Positions 17,478 through 26,069 of a DNA stretch of 39,301 bases are shown in pieces (the first letter of the stretch is position 1; the number at the start of each line of letters is the position of its first letter). This DNA is from Clostridia bacterium (GTDB taxonomy: Bacteria; Bacillota; Clostridia; Oscillospirales; CAG-272), in the NCBI GenBank assembly GCA_017412045.1, contig JAFQOX010000136.1:1-39301 (forward strand), read 5' to 3'. Made by a program: the position numbers and the translations under genes. The notes under the pieces were generated by a model. It saw nothing but the letters and a program-made list of their open reading frames with translations. It did no database searches and was not told where the DNA came from.

Positions 17478-17500
17478 ATAAAAAGCGGCGCGTCGCCGCT
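17478..17500 (-). terminator. Terminator-like hairpin 3 of the 17.5-kb cluster
   Basis: AGCGGCG (17484-17490) and CGCCGCT (17494-17500) with a 3-nt loop, followed on the minus strand by TTTTTAT. Confidence 0.7.
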
Positions 17501-17612
17501 CCCGTCCGAACTGCGCAGTATTGCGGTTTGCTTAGCCCATCCAAGCTTTACTTGTATTCAAACAATACAAAGCGGCAAGGTTGATTTTGCGCAATTTCCT
17601 ATGGTATAAAAA
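17478..17612 (-). repeat. Terminator-linked repeat element, copy 2
   Basis: Read on the minus strand: it starts at the U-tract of the hairpin at 17613-17629 with CATAGGAAATTGCGCAAAA, continues through about 90 bp matching copy 1 in its first half (CAACCTTGCCG, TTGTTTGAATACA), and ends in its own GC hairpin and U-tract at 17478-17500. It encodes nothing recognisable. Confidence 0.6.
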
Positions 17613-17629
17613 AGCGGGCAACGCCCGCT
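17605..17629 (-). terminator. Terminator-like hairpin 2 of the 17.5-kb cluster
   Basis: AGCGGGC (17613-17619), loop AAC, GCCCGCT (17623-17629), then TTTTTTAT on the minus strand. Confidence 0.75.
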
Positions 17630-17717
17630 GGAGGTTGCTCGCCTATCGCAGTTAAAACTGTATCCAAACGATATAAACGGCGAGGTTCTATTTGCGCAAT
17701 TTCCTATGCGATAAAAA
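17605..17717 (-). repeat. Terminator-linked repeat element, copy 1
   Basis: On the minus strand: TTTTTATCGCATAGGAAATT, then GCGCAAA, about 65 bp similar to copy 2, then the GC hairpin and U-tract at 17605-17629. Together with copy 2 it fills most of the 360-bp gap between the metallophosphoesterase and the GT8-PlsC gene. The spacing between copies is about 105 bp. Confidence 0.6.
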
Positions 17718-17757
17718 TAAATGCTGCTGTCCCGGTGACGGTTTGGGACAACAGCAT
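17711..17757 (-). terminator. Terminator of the GT8-PlsC gene
   Basis: A 13-bp stem ATGCTGCTGTCCC (17721-17733) / GGGACAACAGCAT (17745-17757), one mismatch, followed on the minus strand by TTTATTTTTAT. It is the first of three stacked terminators after the stop at 17843. Confidence 0.85.
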
Positions 17758-17842
17758 TTTATGATTTAAGCTATTTAAGCCGTCAATATTTCATTCTCAT
17801 AATGAAATATATCTCGGCAACCTGAATCTGACGAAATGACTC

Positions 17843-19636
17843 TTAAAGGTGGTTTCGTCTTTCCACGGGGGGCTTCTGCTCCGTCGTATAGATGAGCGGC
17901 ATCTGATATTCCGTTTCGTAGATCTGCTTCCAGAGCGCGAAATTCTCTTCCATCATCTTCGCCGCGCATTCCCGTTTTCCGAGCGTTTCGTCGGGAAGGA
18001 TCGGAGCGCCGATATGTACGGTATATTCCTGAACGTAGAAGCCGTCCTCGCCCATGATATCCGTATCCTTCATCGTAATGAAGCAGGGGAGCACGGGGAC
18101 GTTATTTTTCGCCGCGAATTGGAACGCGCCCGATTTCAGAGGCTTGGGCTTTCTGTAGTTCCACCACATACTCTGCTCGGGATAAACGAGGATAAAATGA
18201 CCGTCGGAGAGCAGGCGATCGACCGCCACCGTGAATTTCTTCATCGTTTTGAAATTGGAGGACAGCGGGAGCGTATTGCAATTGCGCATCAGCATACCGT
18301 AGAATCCCGGGAAGCTCGTATAATTGCCCTCTCTGATCACACGGTAGAATTTTCTTTTCGGCTGCTTTGCGGCGTCGTAAGCCATCTGGATCGCGAAGCT
18401 GTCGAATGCGTTGAAGTGATTGCAGGTAATAACTGCGCCGCTGTTCAGATTCTGAAAATGCTCAATGCCGCGGATCTCCTTGATGATCAGCTTTTTATCG
18501 CGGATCAGATCCTTGACGAATTTCCGCGCGGCTTGGAAAGCCATCTCCGTTTTCAGTTTCTCGCCGGGGCCTTCCCGCAGATAATCAATGTCCTCGGGCA
18601 TCAGGATCTTACCGGGGGGATCCTGTTCCACGTCGAGATCGAAAATACCCTTGCGTTCGTATTCCTCGATCTTTTGGAGAACCTCCACTCTGTCACGCGC
18701 GCGAACCTTCTTGTTCAGGCGGTTGAGATAGTTGTCCTCTCTGTTCGTTTCCTTGATGGCGAGCGCAAGGAGATTGTCACAGGAAATGGCGTCTCTTTCT
18801 CTCTCCTCGTCCGTATATGCCGCCAGAACGGCTTTGATCTCTTCGTATACGCTCGTTTTCGACGCGTACTTCCAGAAAATATCGCCGTGTCTGCAATCGC
18901 CGTAATGCCACGGCTTGCTCGTCATGATATAGTGAAGGATATTACCCTCCTCGATGGGATAGGGAATATTGCCGAAAATTTCCGTGTTCCAGCGCTGATC
19001 CAGCCAATGAACGCGATCCTTGCAGATCAGATTCAGATAGTCCTCGTCCTGCGTAACGACGAAATCGTAAACGTGAAGATGAGAAATGAACTTATCCAGA
19101 ACGTGATGATCCCTGAATTGATCGCAGTTGATCACGATCATGCCCGCGTTGAAGAAATTGTGTCTGGAAATGCCGATGACCTTTTCTACGTAAGTTCCGT
19201 ATGCGTCTACCTGTACCATCGCCTGCTCGTGGCAAGCGCCGACGTAAGCGTCTCCGATGTCAATCGCGTAAAGCTCGCTGATGTCACCCTGTACGATCGT
19301 GTCGCTGTCAATATAGATCGCCTTTTTGTACTCCGGGAACATTTCCGCGATGAACAATCTGTAATACGTCGTTTTGGAGTAATAGTCGCGGATGGGAAGT
19401 CTGTCGTAAATCGTTTCCAGATGATCCGTCACGTCGCAGAAGGTGATCTCAAAATTTTCATTCTGCAATTCGAGCAATTTTTCTTTCATTTCCGCTGAGA
19501 TGAAGGTGTGCAGAACGTAGATGTGGTAGCAGTGATCCTTCGAAGCGTTCTCGATCATGGACGTTAACGAAACGATGGTGTATTTGACGAAATTATCGTC
19601 GCAAGCGTAAAAAATAGGTATCCTGTTTTCGTTCAT
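17843..19636 (-). CDS. Fused GT8 glycosyltransferase and PlsC-type acyltransferase (597 aa)
   Basis: Residues 1 to about 275 are a family 8 glycosyltransferase: IPIFYACDDNFVKYTIVSLTS at the start, the metal-binding DSD at 110-112 (AIYIDSDTIVQGDI), FFNAGMIVIN and the late HY..KPW.. motif. A charged helical linker (about 275-365) follows. Residues about 370-597 match 1-acylglycerol-3-phosphate acyltransferases, with the NHX4D box NHFNAFD (406-412) and VYPEQSMWW (485-491) in place of motif III. No TM segment is evident. It is likely to act on a glycosylated or acylated lipid at the inner membrane face; substrates are unknown. The SD GGGGG is 9 bp from the ATG at 19636. A TATAAT lies at 19738-19743 but without a clear -35. 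It is followed by three terminators. Confidence 0.85.
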   Translation of the reverse strand: MNENRIPIFYACDDNFVKYTIVSLTSMIENASKDHCYHIYVLHTFISAEMKEKLLELQNENFEITFCDVTDHLETIYDRLPIRDYYSKTTYYRLFIAEMFPEYKKAIYIDSDTIVQGDISELYAIDIGDAYVGACHEQAMVQVDAYGTYVEKVIGISRHNFFNAGMIVINCDQFRDHHVLDKFISHLHVYDFVVTQDEDYLNLICKDRVHWLDQRWNTEIFGNIPYPIEEGNILHYIMTSKPWHYGDCRHGDIFWKYASKTSVYEEIKAVLAAYTDEERERDAISCDNLLALAIKETNREDNYLNRLNKKVRARDRVEVLQKIEEYERKGIFDLDVEQDPPGKILMPEDIDYLREGPGEKLKTEMAFQAARKFVKDLIRDKKLIIKEIRGIEHFQNLNSGAVITCNHFNAFDSFAIQMAYDAAKQPKRKFYRVIREGNYTSFPGFYGMLMRNCNTLPLSSNFKTMKKFTVAVDRLLSDGHFILVYPEQSMWWNYRKPKPLKSGAFQFAAKNNVPVLPCFITMKDTDIMGEDGFYVQEYTVHIGAPILPDETLGKRECAAKMMEENFALWKQIYETEYQMPLIYTTEQKPPVERRNHL

Positions 19637-19801
19637 TTTTCCGATCCCCCTGTTGTAAATCTCTTTCTTTCAATTTTTCATGTTTCGACATTGTTAACCC
19701 ATGTTTTACCATATACGTAACCGAATTTTACAGCATGATTATACATCCCGATCATAAACCGAAAATAAACAAACGGCTAAAATTTAACAAAAAATTTAAA
19801 T

Positions 19802-20287
19802 TTATTTGGCTTTGCAATTGCTTTCTATGATCAAAGCCCACGCTTTTTCCAATTTTTCCATCGTCCACGCGGCGTTTGCGGGACTGGTGGAGGGCAGGCA
19901 GACGGCTTCCCTCTCATGATATTTTCGGTAAAGACGAAAAGCCGCTTTGCCGTTGACGAATACTGCGCGGATATCCGCTTTTTCAAAAATCTTACTCAGA
20001 TCGTTGACGACGGCGTTTCGTATGCTCTGATCGGAGGAATTTTCAATCTCACAGGAAGCGATCACGTCCCAGAGCGCGATTCCGTTTCGTAATAAAAACG
20101 CGCGTTTTTCTTCGACCGTTTGCGGTGTCGGCGCGCCGTACAGCTTCGCAAGCAGCTTCCAAAATCGGTTCTGCGGATGACCGTAATAAAAATTGTCCGC
20201 GCGGGAGCGCACGGAGGGAAAGCTTCCCAGAATCAGAATTTTTGAATTTTCATCGTAGACGGGATCAAAGGGATGTTCGATTCGCAT
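19802..20287 (-). CDS. Uracil-DNA-glycosylase superfamily protein, DNA-deoxyinosine glycosylase type (161 aa)
   Basis: The start is the ATG at 20287 (MRIEHPFDPVYDENSKILILGSFPSV) with SD AGAGG at 8 bp; the ATG three codons earlier lies too close to the SD. The motifs LILGSFPSVRS, FYYGHPQNRFWKLL, LWDVIASCEIENSSDQSI and LPSTSPANAAW are those of the TDG/Mug-like hypoxanthine/uracil glycosylase family. It would remove deaminated bases as part of base-excision repair. Monocistronic with a consensus promoter. The exact base specificity cannot be told from sequence. Confidence 0.85.
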   Translation of the reverse strand: MRIEHPFDPVYDENSKILILGSFPSVRSRADNFYYGHPQNRFWKLLAKLYGAPTPQTVEEKRAFLLRNGIALWDVIASCEIENSSDQSIRNAVVNDLSKIFEKADIRAVFVNGKAAFRLYRKYHEREAVCLPSTSPANAAWTMEKLEKAWALIIESNCKAK

Positions 20288-20332
20288 AAAAAGCACCTCT
20301 TTCTTTTTGGATTGCGAAGGATTTCTCTTTTC

Positions 20333-20361
20333 ATATTACCCCAAAACGATCCGTTTGTCAA
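20333..20361 (-). promoter_or_regulatory. Promoter of the DNA glycosylase gene with spacer palindrome
   Basis: Minus strand: TTGACA (20356-20361), 17 bp, TAATAT (20333-20338). The spacer starts with AAACG-GAT-CGTTT (20344-20356), the same palindrome at the same offset as in the promoter at 31533-31561. Confidence 0.85.
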
Positions 20362-20377
20362 TTTTTTCATGACGGAA

Positions 20378-20403
20378 AGCCGCGGTTCAGTTGAATCGCG
20401 GCT
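20378..20403 (-). terminator. Terminator of the thiamine operon
   Basis: AGCCGCG and CGCGGCT arms with the nearly self-complementary GTTCA/TGAAT inside make a stem-loop of 26 nt. The U-run on the minus strand is short (TTT). It lies 28 bp after the thiC stop. Confidence 0.65.
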
Positions 20404-20430
20404 TGATCTTTGCCTTCGGCGGGTAAATGA

Positions 20431-21735
20431 TCACAGAATATCCACCATCTCATTGTTGAGCGCCTTATTCATGCTCCGCACTGCGCAGAACTTACCGCAC
20501 ATCGAGCAGGTATCCTCATGCTCCGGCTTACGCTCGTCACGGATACGCTTTGCCGTTTCGGGATCAAGAGCGCACGCCCACTGCTCTTCCCAATCGAGCT
20601 TGCGGCGGGCATCGCCCATACGGTCGTCGATATCTCTTGCATGAGGGATCTTCTTTGCGATGTCGGCGGCGTGTGCGGCAATCTTGGATGCGATAATACC
20701 TTGCTTTACATCATCCACATTAGGAAGCGCCAAATGCTCGGCAGGTGTAACGTAGCAAAGGAAGGCGGCGCCCGATGCTGCCGCGATCGCGCCGCCGATG
20801 GCGGCGGTAATATGATCGTAGCCGGGAGCGATATCTGTGACGATGGGACCGAGCACGTAGAACGGCGCGCCCATACAGATGCTCTGCTGCATCTTCATAT
20901 TGGCCTCGATCTGATCCATCGGCATATGACCGGGTCCCTCTACCATTACCTGCACGTCACGCTCCCAAGCACGCTTGGTCAGCTCGCCCAGGCGCACGAG
21001 CTCCTCGATCTGGCACACGTCGCTTCCGTCTGCAAGGCAACCGGGGCGGCAGGCGTCACCGAGAGAAACGGTCACGTCATACTCACGGCAAATCTCAAGA
21101 ATCTCATCGTAATACTCGTAGAATGGGTTCTCCTGTCCTGTCATACACATCCAGGCGAAAACGAGAGAGCCGCCGCGAGAGACAATGTTCATCTTTCTCT
21201 TTTGCTTCCTGATCTGCTCAACGGTCTTACGGGTAATGCCGCAATGAAGGGTGACGAAGTCCACGCCGTCCTCTGCGTGAAGCCTTACCACGTCGATAAA
21301 GTCCTTCGCAGTGAGGGTTGCCAGATCGCGCTGATAGTGGATCACGCTATCGTAAACGGGAACCGTTCCGATCATAGCGGGACATTCGCTTGTAAGCCTT
21401 CTGCGGAATGGCTGAGTGTTGCCATGGGAGGAGAGATCCATAATGGCTTCCGCGCCCATACCTACTGCCGCCATCACCTTTTCCATTTCAATGTCATAGT
21501 CCTTGCAATCTCGGGAAACTCCGAGGTTGACGTTGATCTTGGTGCGGAGCATCGAGCCGACACCGTTTGGATCGATGCAGGTATGTAACTTATTGGCACA
21601 GATCGCCACCTGTCCTTTGGCTACGAGCTCTCTGATTTCTTCCTCGGTTCTGTATTCCTTAGCGGCAACCGCTTTCATTTCGGGAGTGATGATGCCACGT
21701 CTTGCGGCATCCATTTGCGTGGTATAATTTCTCAT
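20431..21735 (-). CDS. thiC: Phosphomethylpyrimidine synthase ThiC
   Basis: 434-aa radical SAM enzyme that rearranges AIR to HMP-P, the pyrimidine half of thiamine. Core motifs are [44 protein letters not shown] and [10 protein letters not shown]. The C-terminal cluster motif is CSMCGKFC, i.e. CX2CX3C, one residue shorter than the CX2CX4C of longer ThiC proteins; the whole protein is also of the short anaerobe type. It lacks the long N-terminal extension of E. coli ThiC. SD AAAGGA. Last gene of the thi operon. Confidence 0.95.
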   Translation of the reverse strand: MRNYTTQMDAARRGIITPEMKAVAAKEYRTEEEIRELVAKGQVAICANKLHTCIDPNGVGSMLRTKINVNLGVSRDCKDYDIEMEKVMAAVGMGAEAIMDLSSHGNTQPFRRRLTSECPAMIGTVPVYDSVIHYQRDLATLTAKDFIDVVRLHAEDGVDFVTLHCGITRKTVEQIRKQKRKMNIVSRGGSLVFAWMCMTGQENPFYEYYDEILEICREYDVTVSLGDACRPGCLADGSDVCQIEELVRLGELTKRAWERDVQVMVEGPGHMPMDQIEANMKMQQSICMGAPFYVLGPIVTDIAPGYDHITAAIGGAIAAASGAAFLCYVTPAEHLALPNVDDVKQGIIASKIAAHAADIAKKIPHARDIDDRMGDARRKLDWEEQWACALDPETAKRIRDERKPEHEDTCSMCGKFCAVRSMNKALNNEMVDIL

Positions 21736-21760
21736 TTTCGTTCATTCCTTTCAAGCAGTA

Positions 21761-22558
21761 TTATTGGGCAAATCGGCTGCTCCGATCAAAAGCGTGGTTC
21801 AGGGGACCGGAGCCTTTCCCCAAGTCCAGCATCGCGGCGAGCGCGCCCGAGATATAATCCTTTGCCCTTTGAATGGAGTCGGCAAGGTCATATCCCTTGG
21901 CAAGATTGGAAGCGATGGCGGATGAGAGCGTACAGCCCGTGCCGTGTGTGTTGGAATTGTTGATACGCTTGCCGCCGAACCATTTACAGCCGCCGTTTAC
22001 ATACAGAAGATCATTGGCATCATGGATGCTGTGACCGCCCTTGAGAAGCACGGCGCATCCGCAGGCGTCGCCGATAGCCTTTGCCGCACGTTCCATATCT
22101 TCCTTCGTGTGAATACGCATTCCCGACAAAACCTCGGCCTCCGGTATATTGGGCGTAACAAGATCAGCGAGAGGAAGAAGCTCTCCTGTCAGCGCCGATA
22201 CCGCATCGGTTTTCATCAATTCAGAGCCGCTTGTTGCGACCATCACGGGATCGATCACAATGTTCTCTGCTTTGTAATAGGCAAGCCTTTCGGCAATCAC
22301 CTTAATAAGCTCTGCCGAGCTGACCATTCCTATTTTTACGGCATCGGGACGGATATCCTCGAATACCGCATCGATCTGATCTTTCAAAAATTCGGGAGTT
22401 GACTCCAAAATAGATCTTACGCCGGTCGTGTTCTGTGCCGTGAGTGCTGTAATTGCGCTCATCGCATAAACACCGTTCATTGTCATCGTCTTAATATCTG
22501 CTTGAATACCGGCGCCTCCGCAGGAATCGCTTCCCGCGATTGATAATGCTGTTTTCAT
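21761..22558 (-). CDS. thiD: Hydroxymethylpyrimidine / phosphomethylpyrimidine kinase
   Basis: 265-aa ribokinase-fold enzyme that phosphorylates HMP-P to HMP-PP for ThiE. The motifs are SIAGSDSCGGAGIQADIKT at the N-terminus, VIDPVMVATSG, LLKGGHS and NTHGTGCTLSSAIAS. The start is the ATG at 22558 (MKTALSIAG), 7 bp after SD GGAG. The ATG two codons before abuts the SD. It follows the HAD gene by 68 bp and precedes thiC by 25 bp. Confidence 0.95.
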   Translation of the reverse strand: MKTALSIAGSDSCGGAGIQADIKTMTMNGVYAMSAITALTAQNTTGVRSILESTPEFLKDQIDAVFEDIRPDAVKIGMVSSAELIKVIAERLAYYKAENIVIDPVMVATSGSELMKTDAVSALTGELLPLADLVTPNIPEAEVLSGMRIHTKEDMERAAKAIGDACGCAVLLKGGHSIHDANDLLYVNGGCKWFGGKRINNSNTHGTGCTLSSAIASNLAKGYDLADSIQRAKDYISGALAAMLDLGKGSGPLNHAFDRSSRFAQ

Positions 22559-22626
22559 TTTCATTCTCCTAACATTATTTTTTCTTGAGCGACAAAGAGT
22601 GGTGCCCCCGGTCTGCCGCTATTTTT

Positions 22627-23262
22627 TTAGATTTGAGCTGTTTTGAAGTCGGTGATGTAATAATCACCGTTTTCTTTCATTTGCGTTTGGTTTCTTTCGT
22701 GTCTATCATAAACCGCCGCAACCTTAAAGCCGTCTTTTTTTGCTGTTTTTAAGGCGTGGAGCGCATCCTCGAATACGACCGTTTCTTCCTTGCTCATACC
22801 GAGAACTTCAAGTGCCGCTCGATAAATGTGCGGTGTTTCCTTGTTATATCCGACCTCGGCACAGGTAAATATCTCGGTGAAAAAATCGCGGATTCCAAGG
22901 TTGCAAAGTACATCCTCTACGATCGGTCTGTCCGTAACGGTCGCCACGCACATTTTTACGCCCTGTGATTTGAGAGCTTCGAGAAATTCACGAACACCGT
23001 CTTTGAGCTCGACCTTGTTTCTGTATATCTCAGCAACCATATCGTTTACGCCATCGACGATTTCTCCAACGGAAAGAGTAACGCCGTAATGCTCACGATA
23101 ATATTCAGCCGCTTGTTCGAGGGTGAAGGTCTTGAAGATTTCGGTAAGGTTTTCCTTTGGCTCTTTTCCAAGTGTGCGGAGATAATCCTCGCCAAAGCTA
23201 TCCCATATAAACATGGAATCAAGTAGCGTTCCGTCAAGGTCAAATATTGCGCCCTTTATCAT
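22627..23262 (-). CDS. HAD-superfamily phosphatase in the thiamine operon (211 aa)
   Basis: Subfamily I HAD hydrolase like beta-phosphoglucomutase/phosphoglycolate phosphatase: motif I FDLDGTLLDS (D8, D10), an alpha-helical cap (about 15-90), motif II VATVTDRP, then the lysine region GYNKETPHIYRAAL and motif III VVFEDALHALKTAK. It overlaps thiE by 4 bp, so it is co-translated with thiamine genes. A role in removing phosphate from a thiamine precursor, or in house-cleaning of damaged intermediates, is inference. It is not a known essential step. Confidence 0.85.
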   Translation of the reverse strand: MIKGAIFDLDGTLLDSMFIWDSFGEDYLRTLGKEPKENLTEIFKTFTLEQAAEYYREHYGVTLSVGEIVDGVNDMVAEIYRNKVELKDGVREFLEALKSQGVKMCVATVTDRPIVEDVLCNLGIRDFFTEIFTCAEVGYNKETPHIYRAALEVLGMSKEETVVFEDALHALKTAKKDGFKVAAVYDRHERNQTQMKENGDYYITDFKTAQI

Positions 23263-23894
23263 ATGATACCGAGTTCCTTTGCTTTTGCCTTGAGCTCTAT
23301 TGTTGCGGTCTTGGGGCTTTCGGCTTTCATAATGGCGGAAACGACGCAGATGCCTGCGATGGGAATACCGGAAAGAACGTCAATATTATTTTTGTTAAGT
23401 CCGCCGATGGCGTTGACGGGAATCGGAACGGCCCTACAGATGTCAGACAAGGTCTCGGTAGAAGTAAGAACGGTTTTTACCTTGGTGGTCGTCGGATAGA
23501 TCGCGCCCACACCGAGGTAGTCCGCGCCTCCCTCATATGCTTCAAGCGCCCACGGAACCGTTTTAGCGGTTGCGCCGATGATAAAGCCATCGCCGAGAAT
23601 CTTTCTTGCGGTCGCGACGGGCATATCCTCCTTTCCGAGATGTACGCCCTCTGCACCGACCGCCATCGCCACGTCGATACGGTCGTCAATGATCAGCGGA
23701 ACGTCATATTTTTTCGTCAGCGCGTGAACCTTTTCGGCAAGCCCGATGTACGCCATTGTGGATTTATTCTTTTCACGAAGCTGAAGGATCGTCGCGCCGC
23801 CCGCGAGCGCTTCCTCTACGCGGCGGAGAAATTCATCCTCCTCAAAGCCCGTGGAGTCAGTGATAAAATAAAGTTTTGTATCAAAGTTTTTCAT
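23259..23894 (-). CDS. thiE: Thiamine-phosphate synthase
   Basis: 211-aa TIM barrel that joins HMP-PP and thiazole phosphate. The motifs are LYFITDS, LQLREKN, LIIDDRIDVAMAVGAEGVHLGKEDMP, IIGATAKT, ADYLGVGAIYPTTTK and VNAIGGL. The ATG at 23894 (MKNFDTKLYF) is chosen because the only SD (GAAAGG, 23908-23913) is 13 bp away from it but overlaps an earlier ATG at 23906. The same arrangement of SD and start is seen at hisH, because both follow copies of the same intercistronic element. Confidence 0.94.
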   Translation of the reverse strand: MKNFDTKLYFITDSTGFEEDEFLRRVEEALAGGATILQLREKNKSTMAYIGLAEKVHALTKKYDVPLIIDDRIDVAMAVGAEGVHLGKEDMPVATARKILGDGFIIGATAKTVPWALEAYEGGADYLGVGAIYPTTTKVKTVLTSTETLSDICRAVPIPVNAIGGLNKNNIDVLSGIPIAGICVVSAIMKAESPKTATIELKAKAKELGII

Positions 23895-23899
23895 ATTTA

Positions 23900-24017
23900 T
23901 GACCATGCCTTTCTTTCATTCTAAGAAGCTTTGTGCGGTTTACAAAGCAAATTCGGCTCTGTGAGACGAAAGCCGCAAAACTTCAGGTATGAAAAACGAT
24001 CCGTTTTTCAGACTCGC
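23900..24017 (-). repeat. Intercistronic two-hairpin element (thi copy)
   Basis: It lies between the thiH stop and the thiE SD. Just after TAA it reads GGAGCGAGTCTG, then hairpin TGAAAAACG/CGTTTTTCA (23990-24010). An outer GAAG...CTTC stem follows, as in the his copy, with a roughly 32-bp insertion that is itself a hairpin (CGGCT/AGCCG, 23954-23975). It ends in GAAAGAAAGG. Confidence 0.75.
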
Positions 24018-24020
24018 TCC

Positions 24021-25274
24021 TTAAACGTAGAGATAATCGTTCAGTACGGGCTGGAGGCCTTCTCCCTCGATATCCTGATACATTTTGTCAAGACTGCGGT
24101 TATCGTCGATCTCAAATTGCTCGTCGCCCTGAACCGCATCGCTTTCCTTTCCGCTGTATTTGCTTTCGTGGTCGCCGATGCCCGTGGAAACGCCTGCGGA
24201 AACTTTGGTTGCGGCGATCTTGACGATGCCGTTTCTGAATTCCGCACTCTCACGGGAGGACACGGTAATGCCAACGAACGGAAGGAAGATACGGTATGCG
24301 CAAATGATCTGACAGAGCTGCTTTTCGTGAACGTCGAGGGGGTTGATCTTGTCGTTATTGATGATGGGACGAAGTCGGGGACAGGACAGCGACATTTCCG
24401 CGTGAGGGTATTTTCTTTGCAAATAATAGACGTGCAACGCGCTTGCCAAAGCATCCTTACGAAAATCGGAAAGCCCGAGAAGCGCCGAGAACGCAACGCC
24501 TCGCATACCGCCGCGCAATGCTCTTTCCTGTGCGTCAAAACGGTACGGCCATACGCGCTTGTGTCCGAGCAGATGAAGCTGCTCGTATTTGTCGGTATCG
24601 TAGGTTTCCTGGAATACGGTCACGTAATCCGCGCCGCATTCGTGGAGATACCGATATTCATCGGTATTGACGGGATAGATCTCCAGCCCCACCATACGGA
24701 AATACCTTCTCGCCAGCTTGCAGGCTTCGCCGATATATGCCACGTTGCTCTGCGCGCGGCTCTCGCCCGTCAGAATCAGAATTTCTTCCATACCGCTGTC
24801 GGCAATGATCCGCATTTCCTTTTCGATCTGCTCCATGGACAGCTTCATACGGTTGATATGGTTGTAGCAGTTGAATCCGCAGTATACACAGTAGTTTTCG
24901 CAATAGTTTGCGATATAGAGCGGCGTGAACAGATACACGGTATTGCCGAAATGCTTGCTCGTTTCCAATCTTGCGCGCTCTGCCATCCGTTCGAGGAACG
25001 GCTCTGCCGCAGGCGAAAGAAGCGCTTTGAGATCCTCGATCGTGCAAGTAGAGTGCTCAAGCGCTGCGCGGACGTCTCTTGCCGTATATTTGCCGTAATC
25101 GTAGGAGTTCATCTGCGCCATGACCTGTGAGCATACGTCCGATTCGATGATCTCCATGCCGGGCAGATATTCCATGTGATTCTTACGGCTCGAGGGATCG
25201 CTTTCGATGCGATGCTTTTTGGCAAGCGCTTCGGGGGACAGATGTTCAGAATCTACGAAAAATTGATTTTCCAT
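24021..25274 (-). CDS. thiH: 2-iminoacetate synthase (tyrosine lyase) ThiH
   Basis: 417-aa radical SAM enzyme that cleaves tyrosine to dehydroglycine and p-cresol for thiazole formation; this is the anaerobic alternative to ThiO. The CX3CX2C cluster is C125, C129, C132 (CENYCVYCGF). ILTGESR and MSLSCPRLRP are family motifs. The start is the ATG at 25274 (MENQFFVD), 6 bp after GAGGTG; a GTG three codons upstream is part of that SD. It is 10 bp after thiG. The stop is followed immediately by the intercistronic element. Confidence 0.95.
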   Translation of the reverse strand: MENQFFVDSEHLSPEALAKKHRIESDPSSRKNHMEYLPGMEIIESDVCSQVMAQMNSYDYGKYTARDVRAALEHSTCTIEDLKALLSPAAEPFLERMAERARLETSKHFGNTVYLFTPLYIANYCENYCVYCGFNCYNHINRMKLSMEQIEKEMRIIADSGMEEILILTGESRAQSNVAYIGEACKLARRYFRMVGLEIYPVNTDEYRYLHECGADYVTVFQETYDTDKYEQLHLLGHKRVWPYRFDAQERALRGGMRGVAFSALLGLSDFRKDALASALHVYYLQRKYPHAEMSLSCPRLRPIINNDKINPLDVHEKQLCQIICAYRIFLPFVGITVSSRESAEFRNGIVKIAATKVSAGVSTGIGDHESKYSGKESDAVQGDEQFEIDDNRSLDKMYQDIEGEGLQPVLNDYLYV

Positions 25275-25284
25275 GACGTTCACC

Positions 25285-26055
25285 TCAATCTCTGAGAAAG
25301 CCCGTCAAGGGATCGGATGCGGATGCGCCGCGGGTGAGAACTCTGCCAAGCCCCGAAAGGTACGCTCTTCGACCCGCTTCGATCGCCTGCTTGAACGCCG
25401 ATGCCATCATGGGAAGGTCTCCGGCGGTTGCCAGCGCGGTGTTCGCCATGATTGCCGCCGCGCCCATCTCCATGGCTTCGCAAGCCTGCGAGGGTCTGCC
25501 GATGCCTGCGTCTACGATGATGGGAAGGTCGATCTCGTCAATGAGGATCTGAATGAATTCCTTCGTTGCAAGCCCTTTATTTGATCCAATGGGGGATGCG
25601 AGCGGCATTACGCTTGCCGCGCCTGCATTCACAAGGTCGCGGGCGGTATTCAGATCGGGATACATATACGGCATGACCACGAAGCCCTCGTTCGCAAGGA
25701 TCTCCGTTGCCTTGACGGTTTCGACGTTATCGGGAAGGAGATATTTGGAATCGCGCATAATTTCGATCTTCACGAAGTTACCGCATCCGAGCTCGCGGGC
25801 GAGGCGTGCGATACGGACCGCTTCCTCTGCATTTCTCGCGCCCGAGGTATTGGGAAGGAGCGTGATGCCTTCGGGTATGTAGTCGAGAATGTTTTCGTGC
25901 TCCTTGGTATTGGCGCGGCGGACCGCCAGGGTGATGATCTCCGCGCCGGCATCCTTGACCGCCGCTTCAATGAGCTTCATCGAATATTTTCCCGATCCGA
26001 GAATGAAGCGGGATTGAAATTCGTGACCGCCGATGATCAGTTTGTCGTTATTCAT
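25285..26055 (-). CDS. thiG: Thiazole synthase
   Basis: 256-aa TIM barrel that forms the thiazole phosphate ring from DXP, ThiS thiocarboxylate and dehydroglycine. The Schiff-base lysine is K96 (NFVKIEIM), at the same number as in characterised Thi[33 protein letters not shown] and [10 protein letters not shown] are conserved. SD AGAGG. It lies between thiF and thiH. Confidence 0.96.
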   Translation of the reverse strand: MNNDKLIIGGHEFQSRFILGSGKYSMKLIEAAVKDAGAEIITLAVRRANTKEHENILDYIPEGITLLPNTSGARNAEEAVRIARLARELGCGNFVKIEIMRDSKYLLPDNVETVKATEILANEGFVVMPYMYPDLNTARDLVNAGAASVMPLASPIGSNKGLATKEFIQILIDEIDLPIIVDAGIGRPSQACEAMEMGAAAIMANTALATAGDLPMMASAFKQAIEAGRRAYLSGLGRVLTRGASASDPLTGFLRD

Positions 26056-26069
26056 TTTTGTTTACCTCT

